Translations under genes and position numbers: made by a program
Source: Streptomyces sp. HUAS ZL42
GTDB taxonomy: Bacteria > Actinomycetota > Actinomycetes > Streptomycetales > Streptomycetaceae
Assembly: GCF_040782645.1 (NCBI RefSeq)
Contig: NZ_CP160403.1
Location: forward strand, 5,677,001-5,741,000
Length of the DNA stretch: 64,000 nt
Direction: 5' to 3'
Notes under the pieces: generated by a model
Seen by the model: the letters and a program-made list of their open reading frames with translations, nothing else
Database searches by the model: none
What the model was told of the DNA's origin: nothing
Shown here: positions 7,952-16,947 of the stretch, in pieces
Layout: each line of letters starts with the position of its first letter
Position numbering within the stretch: position 1 is the stretch's first letter

Positions 7952-9997
7952 ATGGACGCCATCACCGTGGGCTTCGGCGTGCTCATCGCCGCCTGCCTGC
8001 TCGTCGCGACAGCCGCACTGTTCGTCCTCTCCCGCCTGTTCCGCAAGGTGGAGCAGGGCAAGGCGCTGATCGTCTCCAAACTGCGGAGGGTCGACGTGAC
8101 CTTCACCGGGCAGGTGGTGCTGCCGGTGCTGCACAAGGCCGAGGTGATGGACATCTCGGTGAAGACGATCGAGATCACCCGGGCCGGCAAGGACGGGCTG
8201 ATCTGCCGGGACAACATCCGGGCCGACATCCGGATCTCGTTCTTCGTGAAGGTCAACAAGACCGTCGCGGACGTCATCAAGGTCGCCCAGGCGGTCGGCA
8301 CGGCACGGGCCAGCGACCAGAGGACGCTGCAGGAACTCTTCCACGCGAAGTTCTCCGAGGCGCTGAAGACCGTCGGCAAGCAGATGGACTTCACCGACCT
8401 CTACACCAAGCGCGAGGAACTGCGGTACCAGATCATCGAGTTGATCGGCGTCGACCTCAACGGCTACCACCTGGAGGACGCGGCGATCGACTACCTGGAG
8501 CAGACGCCGCTGACGCAGCTGGACCCGGCGAACGTCCTCGACGCGCAGGGCATCAGGAAGATCACAGAGCTGACGGCGGTGGAGCACGTGCGCACCAACG
8601 AGGCCCAGCGCACCGAGGAGAAGGAGATCACCCGGCAGAACGTCGACGCCCGCGAGGCCATCCTGGAGCTGGAGCGCCGCCAGGCGGACGCCGAGATCAA
8701 GCAGCGCCGGGAGATCGAGACCGTACGGGCGCGCGAGGAGGCGGAGACGGCGCGGGTGGTGGAGGAGGAGCGGCTGCGCGCGCAGTCCGCGTTCCTCAAG
8801 ACCGAGGAGCAGCTCGGGGTGCAGCGGGAGAACCAGGCCCGCGAGGTCGCCGTCGCGCAGAAGAACCGCGAGCGGGTCATCGCGATCGAGAACGAGCGCA
8901 TCGAGAAGGACCGCCTCCTCGAGGTCATCGCGCGGGAGCGGGAGACCCAGCTGACGCAGATCGCCGCTTCGAAGGAGGTCGAGGCTGAGAAGCGGGAGAT
9001 CGCCGAGGTCATCCGGGAGCGGATCGCCGTGGACCGGACGGTCGCCGAGCAGGAGGAGGCCATCAAGAAGCTGCGCGCTGTCGAGGAGGCCGAGCGGCAG
9101 CGGCAGGCCGTGATCATCGCCGCCGAGGCGGAGGCCCAGGAGAAGCTGGTCAAGGACATCAAGGCCGCGGAGGCCGCCGAGCAGGCCGCCACCCACCACG
9201 CCGCAGAGGAACTCACCCTGGCCGAGGCACGGTTGAAGACGGCCGACCTCGACGCGCAGGCCAAGCTGCGGCTGGCGCAGGGTGTCCAGGCCGAGGCCGC
9301 TGCCGAGGGGCTCGCGGCCGTGCAGGTCCGGGACAAGGAGGCCGAGGTCGTCGAGAAGGCCGGCCGTGCCGAAGCCGAGGCCACCGAGGCCCGACTCCGC
9401 GCCGAGGCGGAGGGCGCCCGCGCCAAGGCGCTGGCCGAGGCCACGGCCATCTCCGAGAAGCTCAAGGCAGAGGCGGAGGGGCTCAGCCAGAAGGCCGTGG
9501 CGATGGCCGCGCTCGACGAGGCATCCCGCGGCCACGAGGAGTACCGGCTGCGGCTGCAGGCCGAGAAGGACATCCGGCTGGCCGGACTCGACATGCAGAA
9601 GCACGTCGCCGAGGCACAGGCCACGGTCCTCGCCACCGGTCTGGAGAACGCCGACATCAACATCGTCGGCGGGGAGTCGGTCTTCTTCGACCGCCTGGTC
9701 TCCTCGATCGCGCTCGGCAAGGGCGTCGACGGGTTCGTCCAGCACTCCGAGACCGCGCAGGCACTCGCCCGGCCCTGGCTGGACGGCACCTCCAGCTTCA
9801 CCGACGACCTGAGCCGCGCCCTCGGCTCGGTCTCCACGGCCGACGTGCAGAACCTGACCGTCTCCGCGCTGCTGATGAAGCTGATGAACACCGGTGCCGC
9901 CGACGCCGGGCAGCTGAGGCAACTGCTGGACAAGGCGGGCGAGCTGGGCCTGGCCGACACCTCACTGGCCGCGCTCAACGGCAGCGCGCAGGCCTGA
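7952..9997 (+). CDS. Flotillin-family (SPFH/band 7) protein, YqiK-type
   Basis: 681-residue membrane scaffold. One N-terminal membrane segment (about residues 5-28) is followed by an SPFH/band-7 domain (about 30-200). A very long Glu/Ala/Arg-rich coiled coil follows (about 210-560) with AEAEA-type heptads, and the C-terminus is a less charged oligomerisation region. Flotillins build detergent-resistant membrane microdomains and large oligomeric cages. ATG 7952 follows TTCAAGGACTTCGT, with AAGGA as the ribosome site. The gene lies between an NfeD-like gene and a giant AAA ATPase read in the same direction, an arrangement suggesting a membrane-tethered ATPase complex. Confidence 0.9.
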   Translation: MDAITVGFGVLIAACLLVATAALFVLSRLFRKVEQGKALIVSKLRRVDVTFTGQVVLPVLHKAEVMDISVKTIEITRAGKDGLICRDNIRADIRISFFVKVNKTVADVIKVAQAVGTARASDQRTLQELFHAKFSEALKTVGKQMDFTDLYTKREELRYQIIELIGVDLNGYHLEDAAIDYLEQTPLTQLDPANVLDAQGIRKITELTAVEHVRTNEAQRTEEKEITRQNVDAREAILELERRQADAEIKQRREIETVRAREEAETARVVEEERLRAQSAFLKTEEQLGVQRENQAREVAVAQKNRERVIAIENERIEKDRLLEVIARERETQLTQIAASKEVEAEKREIAEVIRERIAVDRTVAEQEEAIKKLRAVEEAERQRQAVIIAAEAEAQEKLVKDIKAAEAAEQAATHHAAEELTLAEARLKTADLDAQAKLRLAQGVQAEAAAEGLAAVQVRDKEAEVVEKAGRAEAEATEARLRAEAEGARAKALAEATAISEKLKAEAEGLSQKAVAMAALDEASRGHEEYRLRLQAEKDIRLAGLDMQKHVAEAQATVLATGLENADINIVGGESVFFDRLVSSIALGKGVDGFVQHSETAQALARPWLDGTSSFTDDLSRALGSVSTADVQNLTVSALLMKLMNTGAADAGQLRQLLDKAGELGLADTSLAALNGSAQA

Positions 9998-10003
9998 CAG
10001 ACC

Positions 10004-10048
10004 CGCGGTCCGCAGCCGCCGCACAGGGGACGGCGGCTGCGGACCGCG
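10004..10048 (+). terminator. Perfect 18-bp hairpin with T-run between flotillin and AAA ATPase genes
   Basis: The arms 10004-10021 and 10031-10048 are exactly complementary (CGCGGTCCGCAGCCGCCG on the left) around a nine-base loop, and are followed by CTCTTTTCCCC. This looks like an intrinsic terminator, or an attenuator that lowers ATPase expression relative to the flotillin. Confidence 0.8.
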
Positions 10049-10079
10049 CTCTTTTCCCCCGACTTCCTGAGAGGGACCC

Positions 10080-13000
10080 ATGACCACCGGCCTGGACACC
10101 GGCACGTACGAGGTGCTGCGCGACCGCCTCACCGCGCAGGCCGCCGAACTCGCCCGCCGAGCCGAGACGCTCAACGCCCGCCGAACCGAGGAGTTCGGCT
10201 CCACACGGCTCGAACTCGCCGGCACCGAGCGGCTGCGCACCGAGCACAGCTGCGTACCCCGGGACATCGTCTCGGTCGGCGGCATCCTGCTCTTCGGCCA
10301 CAACGTCTTCCTCGGCCTCAAACCCGGGACGACCGTCGGCGACGTCTTCGCGTTGCACGACCGCGACCTGAACCGGCTGCCCGACGACGCCGTGCCCGGC
10401 CTGCTGGACGACGCCGCCTTCGTCCGTGAGTTCGCCGCCCTCTACCGCTACTACCGGCAGGCCCACCTCCTCCAGCTCCGCCGCGTCGACGGCAAGTTGC
10501 TGGCCGTCTTCCAGACCGGCGAGAAGGCCGGAGACATCCGCGTCCTGCGCTGGGCCGTGACCGACGACGGCCAGGTGTCCTTCCTGGACGCGCGCGGCGA
10601 CCGCGACCACGTCTTCCCGCCCTCCCACGACTTCGAGTGGACGCCGACGTCCCGCGAGGACCATGTCCTCGGCCGCCACCCGCACGTCTCCATCGAGGGC
10701 GAGGTCTTCGTGGAGACCGTCGGCGGCACCCTCACCGTCAAGGTCGAGAACAACACCGAGACCGGACAGGGCGTCTACGCCGAGCCCGTCGACGCGCCGC
10801 TGCAGTCCCTCGCCGACGCGCACATCGCGTACGCGCGCGTCGGCGCCCTGATCCTGCTCCGCGTCCGCCCCTACCAGGAGGACGCCGACCGCCACCTGGT
10901 GTTCAACACGCTCACCAAGTCGGTGGTCCGCCTGGACGGCATCGGTCAGGCGTGCCGCCGGCTGCCCGAGGACCAGGGCATCGTCTTCCCCGGCGGTTAC
11001 TGCCTGGCCACCGGCACGCACAAGACGTTCGACGGTGTCGACACCAACAGCCTCGAGTTCCAGCGTGTGGTCCGCTCGCCCAACGGCGAGGACGTGCTGT
11101 TCGCTTTCCACGCACGCGTGGAGGGACGCAGCCTGCTCCTGCCGTACAACATGATCCGCAAAGAGGTCGCCACCCCGCTGTCCTGCCACGGCTGGGCCCT
11201 GTTCGACGACGGCGCGCTCGTCGTCCTGCGCGCCGACAGCGACGAGCCGCAGCGCGTGCACCCCGTCCAGCTGTGGCACTCCCCGTACGTCTCCGACACC
11301 CACGCCGCCGCCCAGCCCCTCGGCACCGGCCCGCTGGCCCGCGTCGGCAACGCGGACCTCGTGCGCGGCATCTCCGACTGCCTGTCCATCACGCGGGCCG
11401 TCACCGAGACCACTCCGACAAGTGAGGTGTACGAGGCGCTGGCCGCCGCGTGCGTCCGGGCGGCGGACTCCTACCACTGGCTGGGCGAGCCCGAACTCGG
11501 CGATCTGTACGCGCCGCTCACGCAGGTCCGCGCCACCGCCGAGCAGGTCCTGGCCGAGTTCGAGACCGTCCATGCCCTCAACCGGCAGGCCGCCGAGGCG
11601 CTGGCGGAGGCGGCGGCGCGGGTCGCCGCAGTCGTACGGCGCCTGCGGGGCGAAGCCCCGCGCAGCGCCGCCGCCTGGGTCACCGGACTGACCGAACTCC
11701 GGCAAGCCCAGGGCCACCTCCTCACCCTCAAGGACATGCGGTACGCCGACACCGTCCGCATCGATGAACTCGCCGCCGCCGCCGAGGCCGACCTCGCCTC
11801 CTTCGGGCAGCGGGCCGTCGCCCACCTCGCCCGGGAGGACGCCTTCGCCGGCCACCAGGCCGACATCGAGCGGCTGGTGGCCGACGCCGAGGCGATCACC
11901 ACCGTCGCCGAGGCCGCACCCGTCGTCGCCCGCCTCGACGAACTCGCCCACGGACTGCGCACGGTCACCGACGTCGTCACCGGTCTCGACATCGGCGACG
12001 CCACCGTCCGTACGTCCGTCCTGGAGCGGATCGCGGGGGTCCTCGGCGGCGTCAACCGGGCTCGCGCCACACTCGACGGCCGCCGCCGCGCGCTCCTGGA
12101 CCGTGAGGGACGGGCGGAGTTCGCCGCCGAGTTCGCGCTGCTGGGCCAGGCCGTCATCGGCGCGCTGGCCGTCGCGGACAGCCCCGAGGCGTGCGACGAG
12201 CAGCTCGCCCGCATGCTCGTGCAGGTGGAGGGCTTGGAGTCCCGGTTCGCGGAGTTCGACGACTTCCTCGGCGAGCTGGCGGACAAGCGTGACGAGGTCC
12301 ACGAGGCGTTCTCCGCCCGGAAGCAGACCCTCGCCGACGCCCGCGCCCGCCGGGCCGAACGCCTCACCGAGTCGGCGTCCCGGGTCCTGCGGACCGTCGC
12401 CCGCCGCCAAGGCACGCTCGCCGACGCGGACGCCGTCACCACGTACTTCACCTCCGACCCCCTCGTGGCCAAGGTCCGCCGCATCGCAGGGGAACTGCGC
12501 GAACTCGGTGACCAGGTCAGGGCGGAGGAACTCGACGGCCGCCTCAAGGCAGCCCGCCAGGAGGCCCTCCGGTCCCTGCGCGACCGCACCGACCTGTACA
12601 CCGACGACGGCCGCACCCTCCGCCTCGGCACCCACCGCTTCGCCGTCAACACCCAGCCCCTCGACCTCACCCTCGTCCCGCACGGCGACGGCCTCGCCTT
12701 CGCCGTCACCGGCACCGACCACCGCTCCCCGGTGACCGACCCCGGCTTCGCCGCGACCCGCCCGTACTGGGACCGGGCCCTGCCGTCGGAGTCCCCGCAG
12801 GTCTACCGTGCGGAACACCTCGCCGCCCGGCTGCTGGACGAGCACGGCCCGGCGGCACTCACGGACGCCGACCTGCCCGCCCTCGCACGGCAGGCCGCGG
12901 AAGCCGCCTACGACGAGGGATACGAGCGCGGTGTCCACGACCACGACGCCGCCCTGATCCTCACCACGCTCCTGCGGCTGTACGAGGACGCGGGACCACT

Positions 13001-14942
13001 GCGCCACGAGCCGGCGGCCCGCGCCACCGCCCAACTGTTCTGGGCCCACGGCACGACCGCCGAGGCCCGGCAGGACTGGCAGCGGCGCGCGGTCTCGCTG
13101 GCCCGCGCCCGGGACACCTTCGGCCTGGCGCCCGCGATCGAGAAGCTGCGGCAGGAACTGGCGGAGGCGATCGGCACGGAAGCGGCGGCCGCCTACCTCT
13201 TCGAGGAGCTGACGAGCGGCCCCGACGGCTTCGTCATCAGCGCGAGTGCCCGCACCCTGCTCGACAAGTTCCACCACACGGTCGGCACCTCGGCCTACGA
13301 CGAGGACCTCGCCGTACTCGGCGACCTGGACGCGCGCAAGCAGCTCGTCGAGGCGTGGCTCTCCTCGTACACCACCTCCACCGGCATGGAGGTCACCCCC
13401 GGCGACCTGGCCGAGGCAGTGGCCGCCGAACTCTGCCCCGACCTGGCCCGCCACGTCTCCGACGCGCCGTTGACCGAGACGGTCGGAGGACTGCTCGGCG
13501 CCCACCCCCGTATCACCGACCGGTCCCTGCCCCTCCGCATCGACGAGTTCCTGGCCCGCACCCACGCGTTCCGCACGCACGACGTACCCGGCCACCGCGC
13601 CTTCCAGCGTCGCCGTACAGAGCTTGTGGCCGCCGAACAGGCGCGGCTCCACCTGGACGAGTACCGGCCGCGGGTGATGTCCGCGTTCGTCCGCAGCAGA
13701 CTCATCGACGAGGTCTACCTCCCACTGATCGGCGACAGCCTCGCCAAGCAGCTCGGCACCACCGGCGAGTCCAAGCGCACCGACACCGGCGGCCTCCTGC
13801 TGCTCATCTCCCCGCCCGGCTACGGCAAGACGACCCTCATGGAGTACGTCGCCGACCGCCTCGGCCTCATCCTCGTCAAGGTCAACGGCCCGGCCCTCGG
13901 CCACACCGTCACCTCGCTCGACCCGGCCGAGGCCCCGAACGCGACGGCCCGCCAGGAGATCGAGAAGATCAACTTCGCGCTGGAGGCGGGCAACAACACC
14001 CTCCTGTACCTGGACGACATCCAGCACACCTCGCCCGAACTGCTGCAGAAGTTCATCCCGCTGTGCGACGCCACCCGCCGCATCGAGGGCGTCCGGAACG
14101 GCGAGCCCCGCACCCACGACCTGCGCGGCAAGCGCTTCGCCGTGTGCATGGCCGGCAACCCCTACACCGAGTCCGGCGCCCGCTTCCGCATCCCCGACAT
14201 GCTCGCCAACCGCGCCGACGTCTGGAACCTCGGCGACGTCCTCACCGGCAAGCAGGACGCCTTCGCGCTCAGCTTCATGGAGAACGCCCTCACCGCGAAC
14301 CCGGTCCTCGCCCCGCTCGCCGGCCGCGACCGCGCCGACCTCGACCTCCTCGTCCGGCTCGCCCAGGGCGACACCACGGCCCGCGCCGACCGGCTCACCC
14401 ACCCCTACGCCCCTGCCGAACTGGAGGGCATCCTGGCCGTACTGCGCCACCTGCTCACGGCCCGCGACACGGTCCTCGCCGTGAACAGCGCCTACATCGC
14501 CTCGGCGGCCCAGTCCGACACCACACGCACAGAGCCGCCCTTCCAGCTCCAGGGCTCCTACCGCAACATGAACAAGATCGCCCAGCGTATCCAGCCGGTC
14601 ATGAACGACGCCGAACTGTCCGCCGTGATCGACGACCACTACACGGCCGAGGCTCAGACGCTGACCACGGGCGCGGAGGCCAATCTGCTGAAGCTGGCCG
14701 AACTGCGCGGCACGCTCACACCCGAGCAGGCCGCCCGCTGGGCGGACATCAAGAACGCCTACGTCCGCACCCAGACGCTCGGCGGCCCGGAGGACGATCA
14801 GCTCACTCGCGCGATCGCCGCCCTCGGCCTGCTCGCGGACCGCATCGCCGCCGTCGAATCCGCCATCAACCGCGCCGCCGACCCACGCCGCCTCATGGCC
14901 AACCCGACGGCCCGGCACGCGGTCCGGCCGCACGACGAGTGA
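10080..14942 (+). CDS. Giant AAA+ ATPase of the 'DNA repair ATPase' type
   Basis: 1620 residues. An N-terminal beta-rich region (about 60-440) holds segments that look like propeller blades. A long helical, coiled-coil region follows (about 450-900), then a second mixed region, then an AAA+ core. Walker A is SPPGYGKTT (about 1243-1251), Walker B is LLYLDDIQ (about 1308), and MAGNPYTESGARFR looks like sensor 1; the layout resembles MoxR/McrB-like AAA proteins. Homologues are often labelled 'DNA repair ATPase' (I recall DUF3686), with little experimental support. The gene is 82 bases from the flotillin gene, with a strong hairpin in between, and is convergent with a CBS-domain gene. ATG 10080 follows GAGAGGGACCC. 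The role is unknown; energy-dependent remodelling at a flotillin scaffold is inference. Confidence 0.85.
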   Translation: MTTGLDTGTYEVLRDRLTAQAAELARRAETLNARRTEEFGSTRLELAGTERLRTEHSCVPRDIVSVGGILLFGHNVFLGLKPGTTVGDVFALHDRDLNRLPDDAVPGLLDDAAFVREFAALYRYYRQAHLLQLRRVDGKLLAVFQTGEKAGDIRVLRWAVTDDGQVSFLDARGDRDHVFPPSHDFEWTPTSREDHVLGRHPHVSIEGEVFVETVGGTLTVKVENNTETGQGVYAEPVDAPLQSLADAHIAYARVGALILLRVRPYQEDADRHLVFNTLTKSVVRLDGIGQACRRLPEDQGIVFPGGYCLATGTHKTFDGVDTNSLEFQRVVRSPNGEDVLFAFHARVEGRSLLLPYNMIRKEVATPLSCHGWALFDDGALVVLRADSDEPQRVHPVQLWHSPYVSDTHAAAQPLGTGPLARVGNADLVRGISDCLSITRAVTETTPTSEVYEALAAACVRAADSYHWLGEPELGDLYAPLTQVRATAEQVLAEFETVHALNRQAAEALAEAAARVAAVVRRLRGEAPRSAAAWVTGLTELRQAQGHLLTLKDMRYADTVRIDELAAAAEADLASFGQRAVAHLAREDAFAGHQADIERLVADAEAITTVAEAAPVVARLDELAHGLRTVTDVVTGLDIGDATVRTSVLERIAGVLGGVNRARATLDGRRRALLDREGRAEFAAEFALLGQAVIGALAVADSPEACDEQLARMLVQVEGLESRFAEFDDFLGELADKRDEVHEAFSARKQTLADARARRAERLTESASRVLRTVARRQGTLADADAVTTYFTSDPLVAKVRRIAGELRELGDQVRAEELDGRLKAARQEALRSLRDRTDLYTDDGRTLRLGTHRFAVNTQPLDLTLVPHGDGLAFAVTGTDHRSPVTDPGFAATRPYWDRALPSESPQVYRAEHLAARLLDEHGPAALTDADLPALARQAAEAAYDEGYERGVHDHDAALILTTLLRLYEDAGPLRHEPAARATAQLFWAHGTTAEARQDWQRRAVSLARARDTFGLAPAIEKLRQELAEAIGTEAAAAYLFEELTSGPDGFVISASARTLLDKFHHTVGTSAYDEDLAVLGDLDARKQLVEAWLSSYTTSTGMEVTPGDLAEAVAAELCPDLARHVSDAPLTETVGGLLGAHPRITDRSLPLRIDEFLARTHAFRTHDVPGHRAFQRRRTELVAAEQARLHLDEYRPRVMSAFVRSRLIDEVYLPLIGDSLAKQLGTTGESKRTDTGGLLLLISPPGYGKTTLMEYVADRLGLILVKVNGPALGHTVTSLDPAEAPNATARQEIEKINFALEAGNNTLLYLDDIQHTSPELLQKFIPLCDATRRIEGVRNGEPRTHDLRGKRFAVCMAGNPYTESGARFRIPDMLANRADVWNLGDVLTGKQDAFALSFMENALTANPVLAPLAGRDRADLDLLVRLAQGDTTARADRLTHPYAPAELEGILAVLRHLLTARDTVLAVNSAYIASAAQSDTTRTEPPFQLQGSYRNMNKIAQRIQPVMNDAELSAVIDDHYTAEAQTLTTGAEANLLKLAELRGTLTPEQAARWADIKNAYVRTQTLGGPEDDQLTRAIAALGLLADRIAAVESAINRAADPRRLMANPTARHAVRPHDE

Positions 14943-14973
14943 CAACGCCCCTGGCGGGTTGCGGTCCCTGCCC

Positions 14974-15465
14974 TCAGGGGGTGTTCGGTGCGCCCGCTGC
15001 CCCGAGGAGCTCGTGCAGAAGATGGGACGCGGTGATCACGCCCAGCAGGTGGGTGCCCTCTTCCGTATGCCTGCCCTTCGCCCGTTCGGCCACGGCCACC
15101 AGCGGGCTGCGCACTCGCGCCATCAGCGCGGCCACCTCCAGGGCGGTGTCGTCCGGATCGGCGATCGGGGGCGCGGCCGCCTCGCGGGGCAGACACTCCC
15201 CGACGCGTCGGCCCGCCAGGGCCTGGCAGAGCCGGTCGGCGTGCTTCTCGTCGACGACGGCGGCGAGCGTCGGGTCCTCGATCACGTAGGCCGGCACCAG
15301 CGCCTTGACCATCTGGGAGGCCGGGAGAATCGCCTTCGGCTCACCCCACTCGTCCACCACGAGCAGGCCCGGCAGCCTGTGCTCGGCCATCAGCCGGGCC
15401 GCCTCCACGGCGTCGCTGTCGACGCTCACCGTTTCGTACTCGACGGCCAGGTCACGGGCGCGCAT
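14974..15465 (-). CDS. CBS-domain (Bateman) protein
   Basis: 163-residue cytosolic protein made of two CBS motifs: the first about residues 1-60 (AARLMAEHRLPGLLVVDEWG), the second about 100-155 (ALEVAALMARVRSPLVAVAER, then LLGVITASHLLHELLG). Such stand-alone pairs bind adenine nucleotides and often regulate transporters or enzymes. A decayed relative lies at 4398-4715, so related CBS genes stand at both ends of this block. The gene is convergent with the AAA ATPase (31-base gap). ATG 15465 is used; GAGGAGCCCGCC lies just upstream and supplies the ribosome site. Confidence 0.88.
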   Translation of the reverse strand: MRARDLAVEYETVSVDSDAVEAARLMAEHRLPGLLVVDEWGEPKAILPASQMVKALVPAYVIEDPTLAAVVDEKHADRLCQALAGRRVGECLPREAAAPPIADPDDTALEVAALMARVRSPLVAVAERAKGRHTEEGTHLLGVITASHLLHELLGAAGAPNTP

Positions 15466-15722
15466 GGCGGGCTCCTCGTCTGCTGGAAAGGTTTCCTGTA
15501 CTCACCGTCTTACGTCATCGGCGAGCGGGCCAGGTCATTGACGTGAAACATACGCGGCGACGCCGGAGGAACCATCGCGTGGGGGAGCACAGCCCACTGC
15601 CTCTCCGGAGCGAGGTAAGGCGTCCACGGCCCGACGCCGCGCACGCGTCGGCGTCTGACCTGCCTGTCGCGACGAGGTCGATCCGGCTCCCTGCCCGTGG
15701 GGCCCTCCCCGGGACACGACCG

Positions 15723-16256
15723 TCAGGACTGTGGTGCGGCGCCCATCTCCGTACTGAAGACGACCGGGTCGCTGTCGAAGCCCCGGACCATCTCCTGGAA
15801 CTCCCACGCTCCGGAACGGTCCCTGGTGAACTCCGCGACGGTCCCTGCGGTGGACCCGGCGATCTGTGCGAAGTCGTCCTTCAGCAACTCCGTGTACCCG
15901 TCGACGACCAGGACTCCTGCGTTCGATATGTCGGCGAAGGTCTTGAGACCGGCGTTCTGGTGGATCGCCACGCCCACGACCACCCGTGCGAAGGAGGGCG
16001 CGAGGCGGTCGAGTTCGAGGGTCATCGCCTCGACGTAGCCGAAGCCCTGACCGGTCTGGCTGTGCCGGCTCATGTTGATGGTGCCGTCCGGCGAGCGACT
16101 GTCGTAGTGGACGATGTACACAGGCCGCCCGAAGGGGGCGTCCGCCGAGTAGGTCGCGGCGATGATGTCGAGATGATGAGGTGGCTGGTGCAAGGGACTC
16201 GGGTCCCACTTGAGCCGCACCTCGACCTTCCCCAGCCCCTTGCTGCCGCTGCTCAC
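15723..16256 (-). CDS. TerD-family stress protein
   Basis: 177-residue protein of the TerD/tellurite-resistance fold. Recognisable pieces are VEVRLKWDPSP near the N-terminus, a TerD core with DGTINMSRHSQTGQGFGY, and a C-terminal strand pair around GAWEFQEMVRGF. TerD proteins are Ca2+-binding beta-sandwich proteins linked to tellurite, oxidative and phage stress. The set of Asp ligands looks weaker than in classical TerD. I chose GTG 16256 because GGGAGAGG lies upstream with suitable spacing; an ATG about 48 bases further up has no comparable site. It is divergent from the small membrane gene at 16439. Confidence 0.8.
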   Translation of the reverse strand: MSSGSKGLGKVEVRLKWDPSPLHQPPHHLDIIAATYSADAPFGRPVYIVHYDSRSPDGTINMSRHSQTGQGFGYVEAMTLELDRLAPSFARVVVGVAIHQNAGLKTFADISNAGVLVVDGYTELLKDDFAQIAGSTAGTVAEFTRDRSGAWEFQEMVRGFDSDPVVFSTEMGAAPQS

Positions 16257-16438
16257 CGGATCGCTGCCTCTCCCGCCGTTCAGATCACGGGATGATCCCC
16301 GCATGTGAAGTATGGCTGGGAACCAGGTTGTTGAAGCCTGCAGGACTCCAAATCGGTTCTCGGCAGGGCTGGTCCACAGGCTGCGGCCGGCCGGCTGACC
16401 GTGCCCCAATGGCGTAGGGGAACGGAAGGGAAGGCGCG

Positions 16439-16786
16439 GTGGCCGAGGCGAAGCCGGTGACGTGGAGTGAGACGGCCCGGGTTCTGGCGTGGTGCTCGGC
16501 GGTGTGCGGTGCCACCTGGGCCGTACTCGCCCTGTCGGGGGAGCGGCAACTGCCGGTCGCCGCACCGGTGATGATGCTCCTGGCCCGGTGGTTCTGCGCC
16601 AGGCACCGTCGTCGCTGGGGCGCCGGCGCGACGGCTGCGCTCAGCGGTGCCGCGGCGGCCTTCATCCTCGTCGACGGTCTCCGTCCGCACATGGACAGAC
16701 TGGTGGCCGACACCCTGGCCACCGAAGCGGGCGCTGCGGTCGCGCTCGTCGTTGTCACCGCCTGCAGCCGTATACGGGGGACCTGA
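16439..16786 (+). CDS. Small hypothetical membrane protein
   Basis: 115 residues with about three to four hydrophobic segments (ARVLAWCSAVCGATWAVLAL, PVAAPVMMLLARWF, then a C-terminal pair). It starts at GTG 16439 with GGAAGGGAAGG upstream. I do not recognise the family. It could be a genuine orphan membrane protein; codon bias in this frame looks coding. Confidence 0.5.
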   Translation: MAEAKPVTWSETARVLAWCSAVCGATWAVLALSGERQLPVAAPVMMLLARWFCARHRRRWGAGATAALSGAAAAFILVDGLRPHMDRLVADTLATEAGAAVALVVVTACSRIRGT

Positions 16787-16886
16787 CACGAGCCACGGGG
16801 GGAAAGCCCCACACGGCCCGCCCCGGCGGCGATCCCTGTTGATCAAACGGCGAGAGCGCCGGGGCGGAGTGGCGGCTCTTGCCCGT

Positions 16887-16904
16887 CTGCATAACCTCAT
16901 GCAG
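16887..16904. promoter_or_regulatory. Inverted repeat CTGCAT-N6-ATGCAG upstream of the RpiR-family gene
   Basis: Perfect 6-bp arms separated by AACCTC, 44 bases before the regulator's start. The TGCAT-N6-ATGCA layout resembles streptomycete arginine-repressor boxes as I remember them. It may instead be an autoregulatory site. A TGAATAAG element follows at 16918-16925 and recurs upstream of hutU. Confidence 0.35.
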
Positions 16905-16947
16905 AGTTCTTGATGAGTGAATAAGAGAGGCATCCGGAGGGGACTGC

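Noticed and set aside
9975..14945. Very long open frame on the minus strand opposite the AAA ATPase gene
   Set aside because: Its composition is repetitive Val/Gly/Arg/Asp with no motif, and the plus-strand protein has clear AAA motifs. It is a high-GC shadow.
2261..16256. Integrative element with att sites or integrase
   Set aside because: No integrase, transposase, tRNA gene or flanking direct repeat was seen; the accessory nature is inferred only from gene content and memory of synteny.
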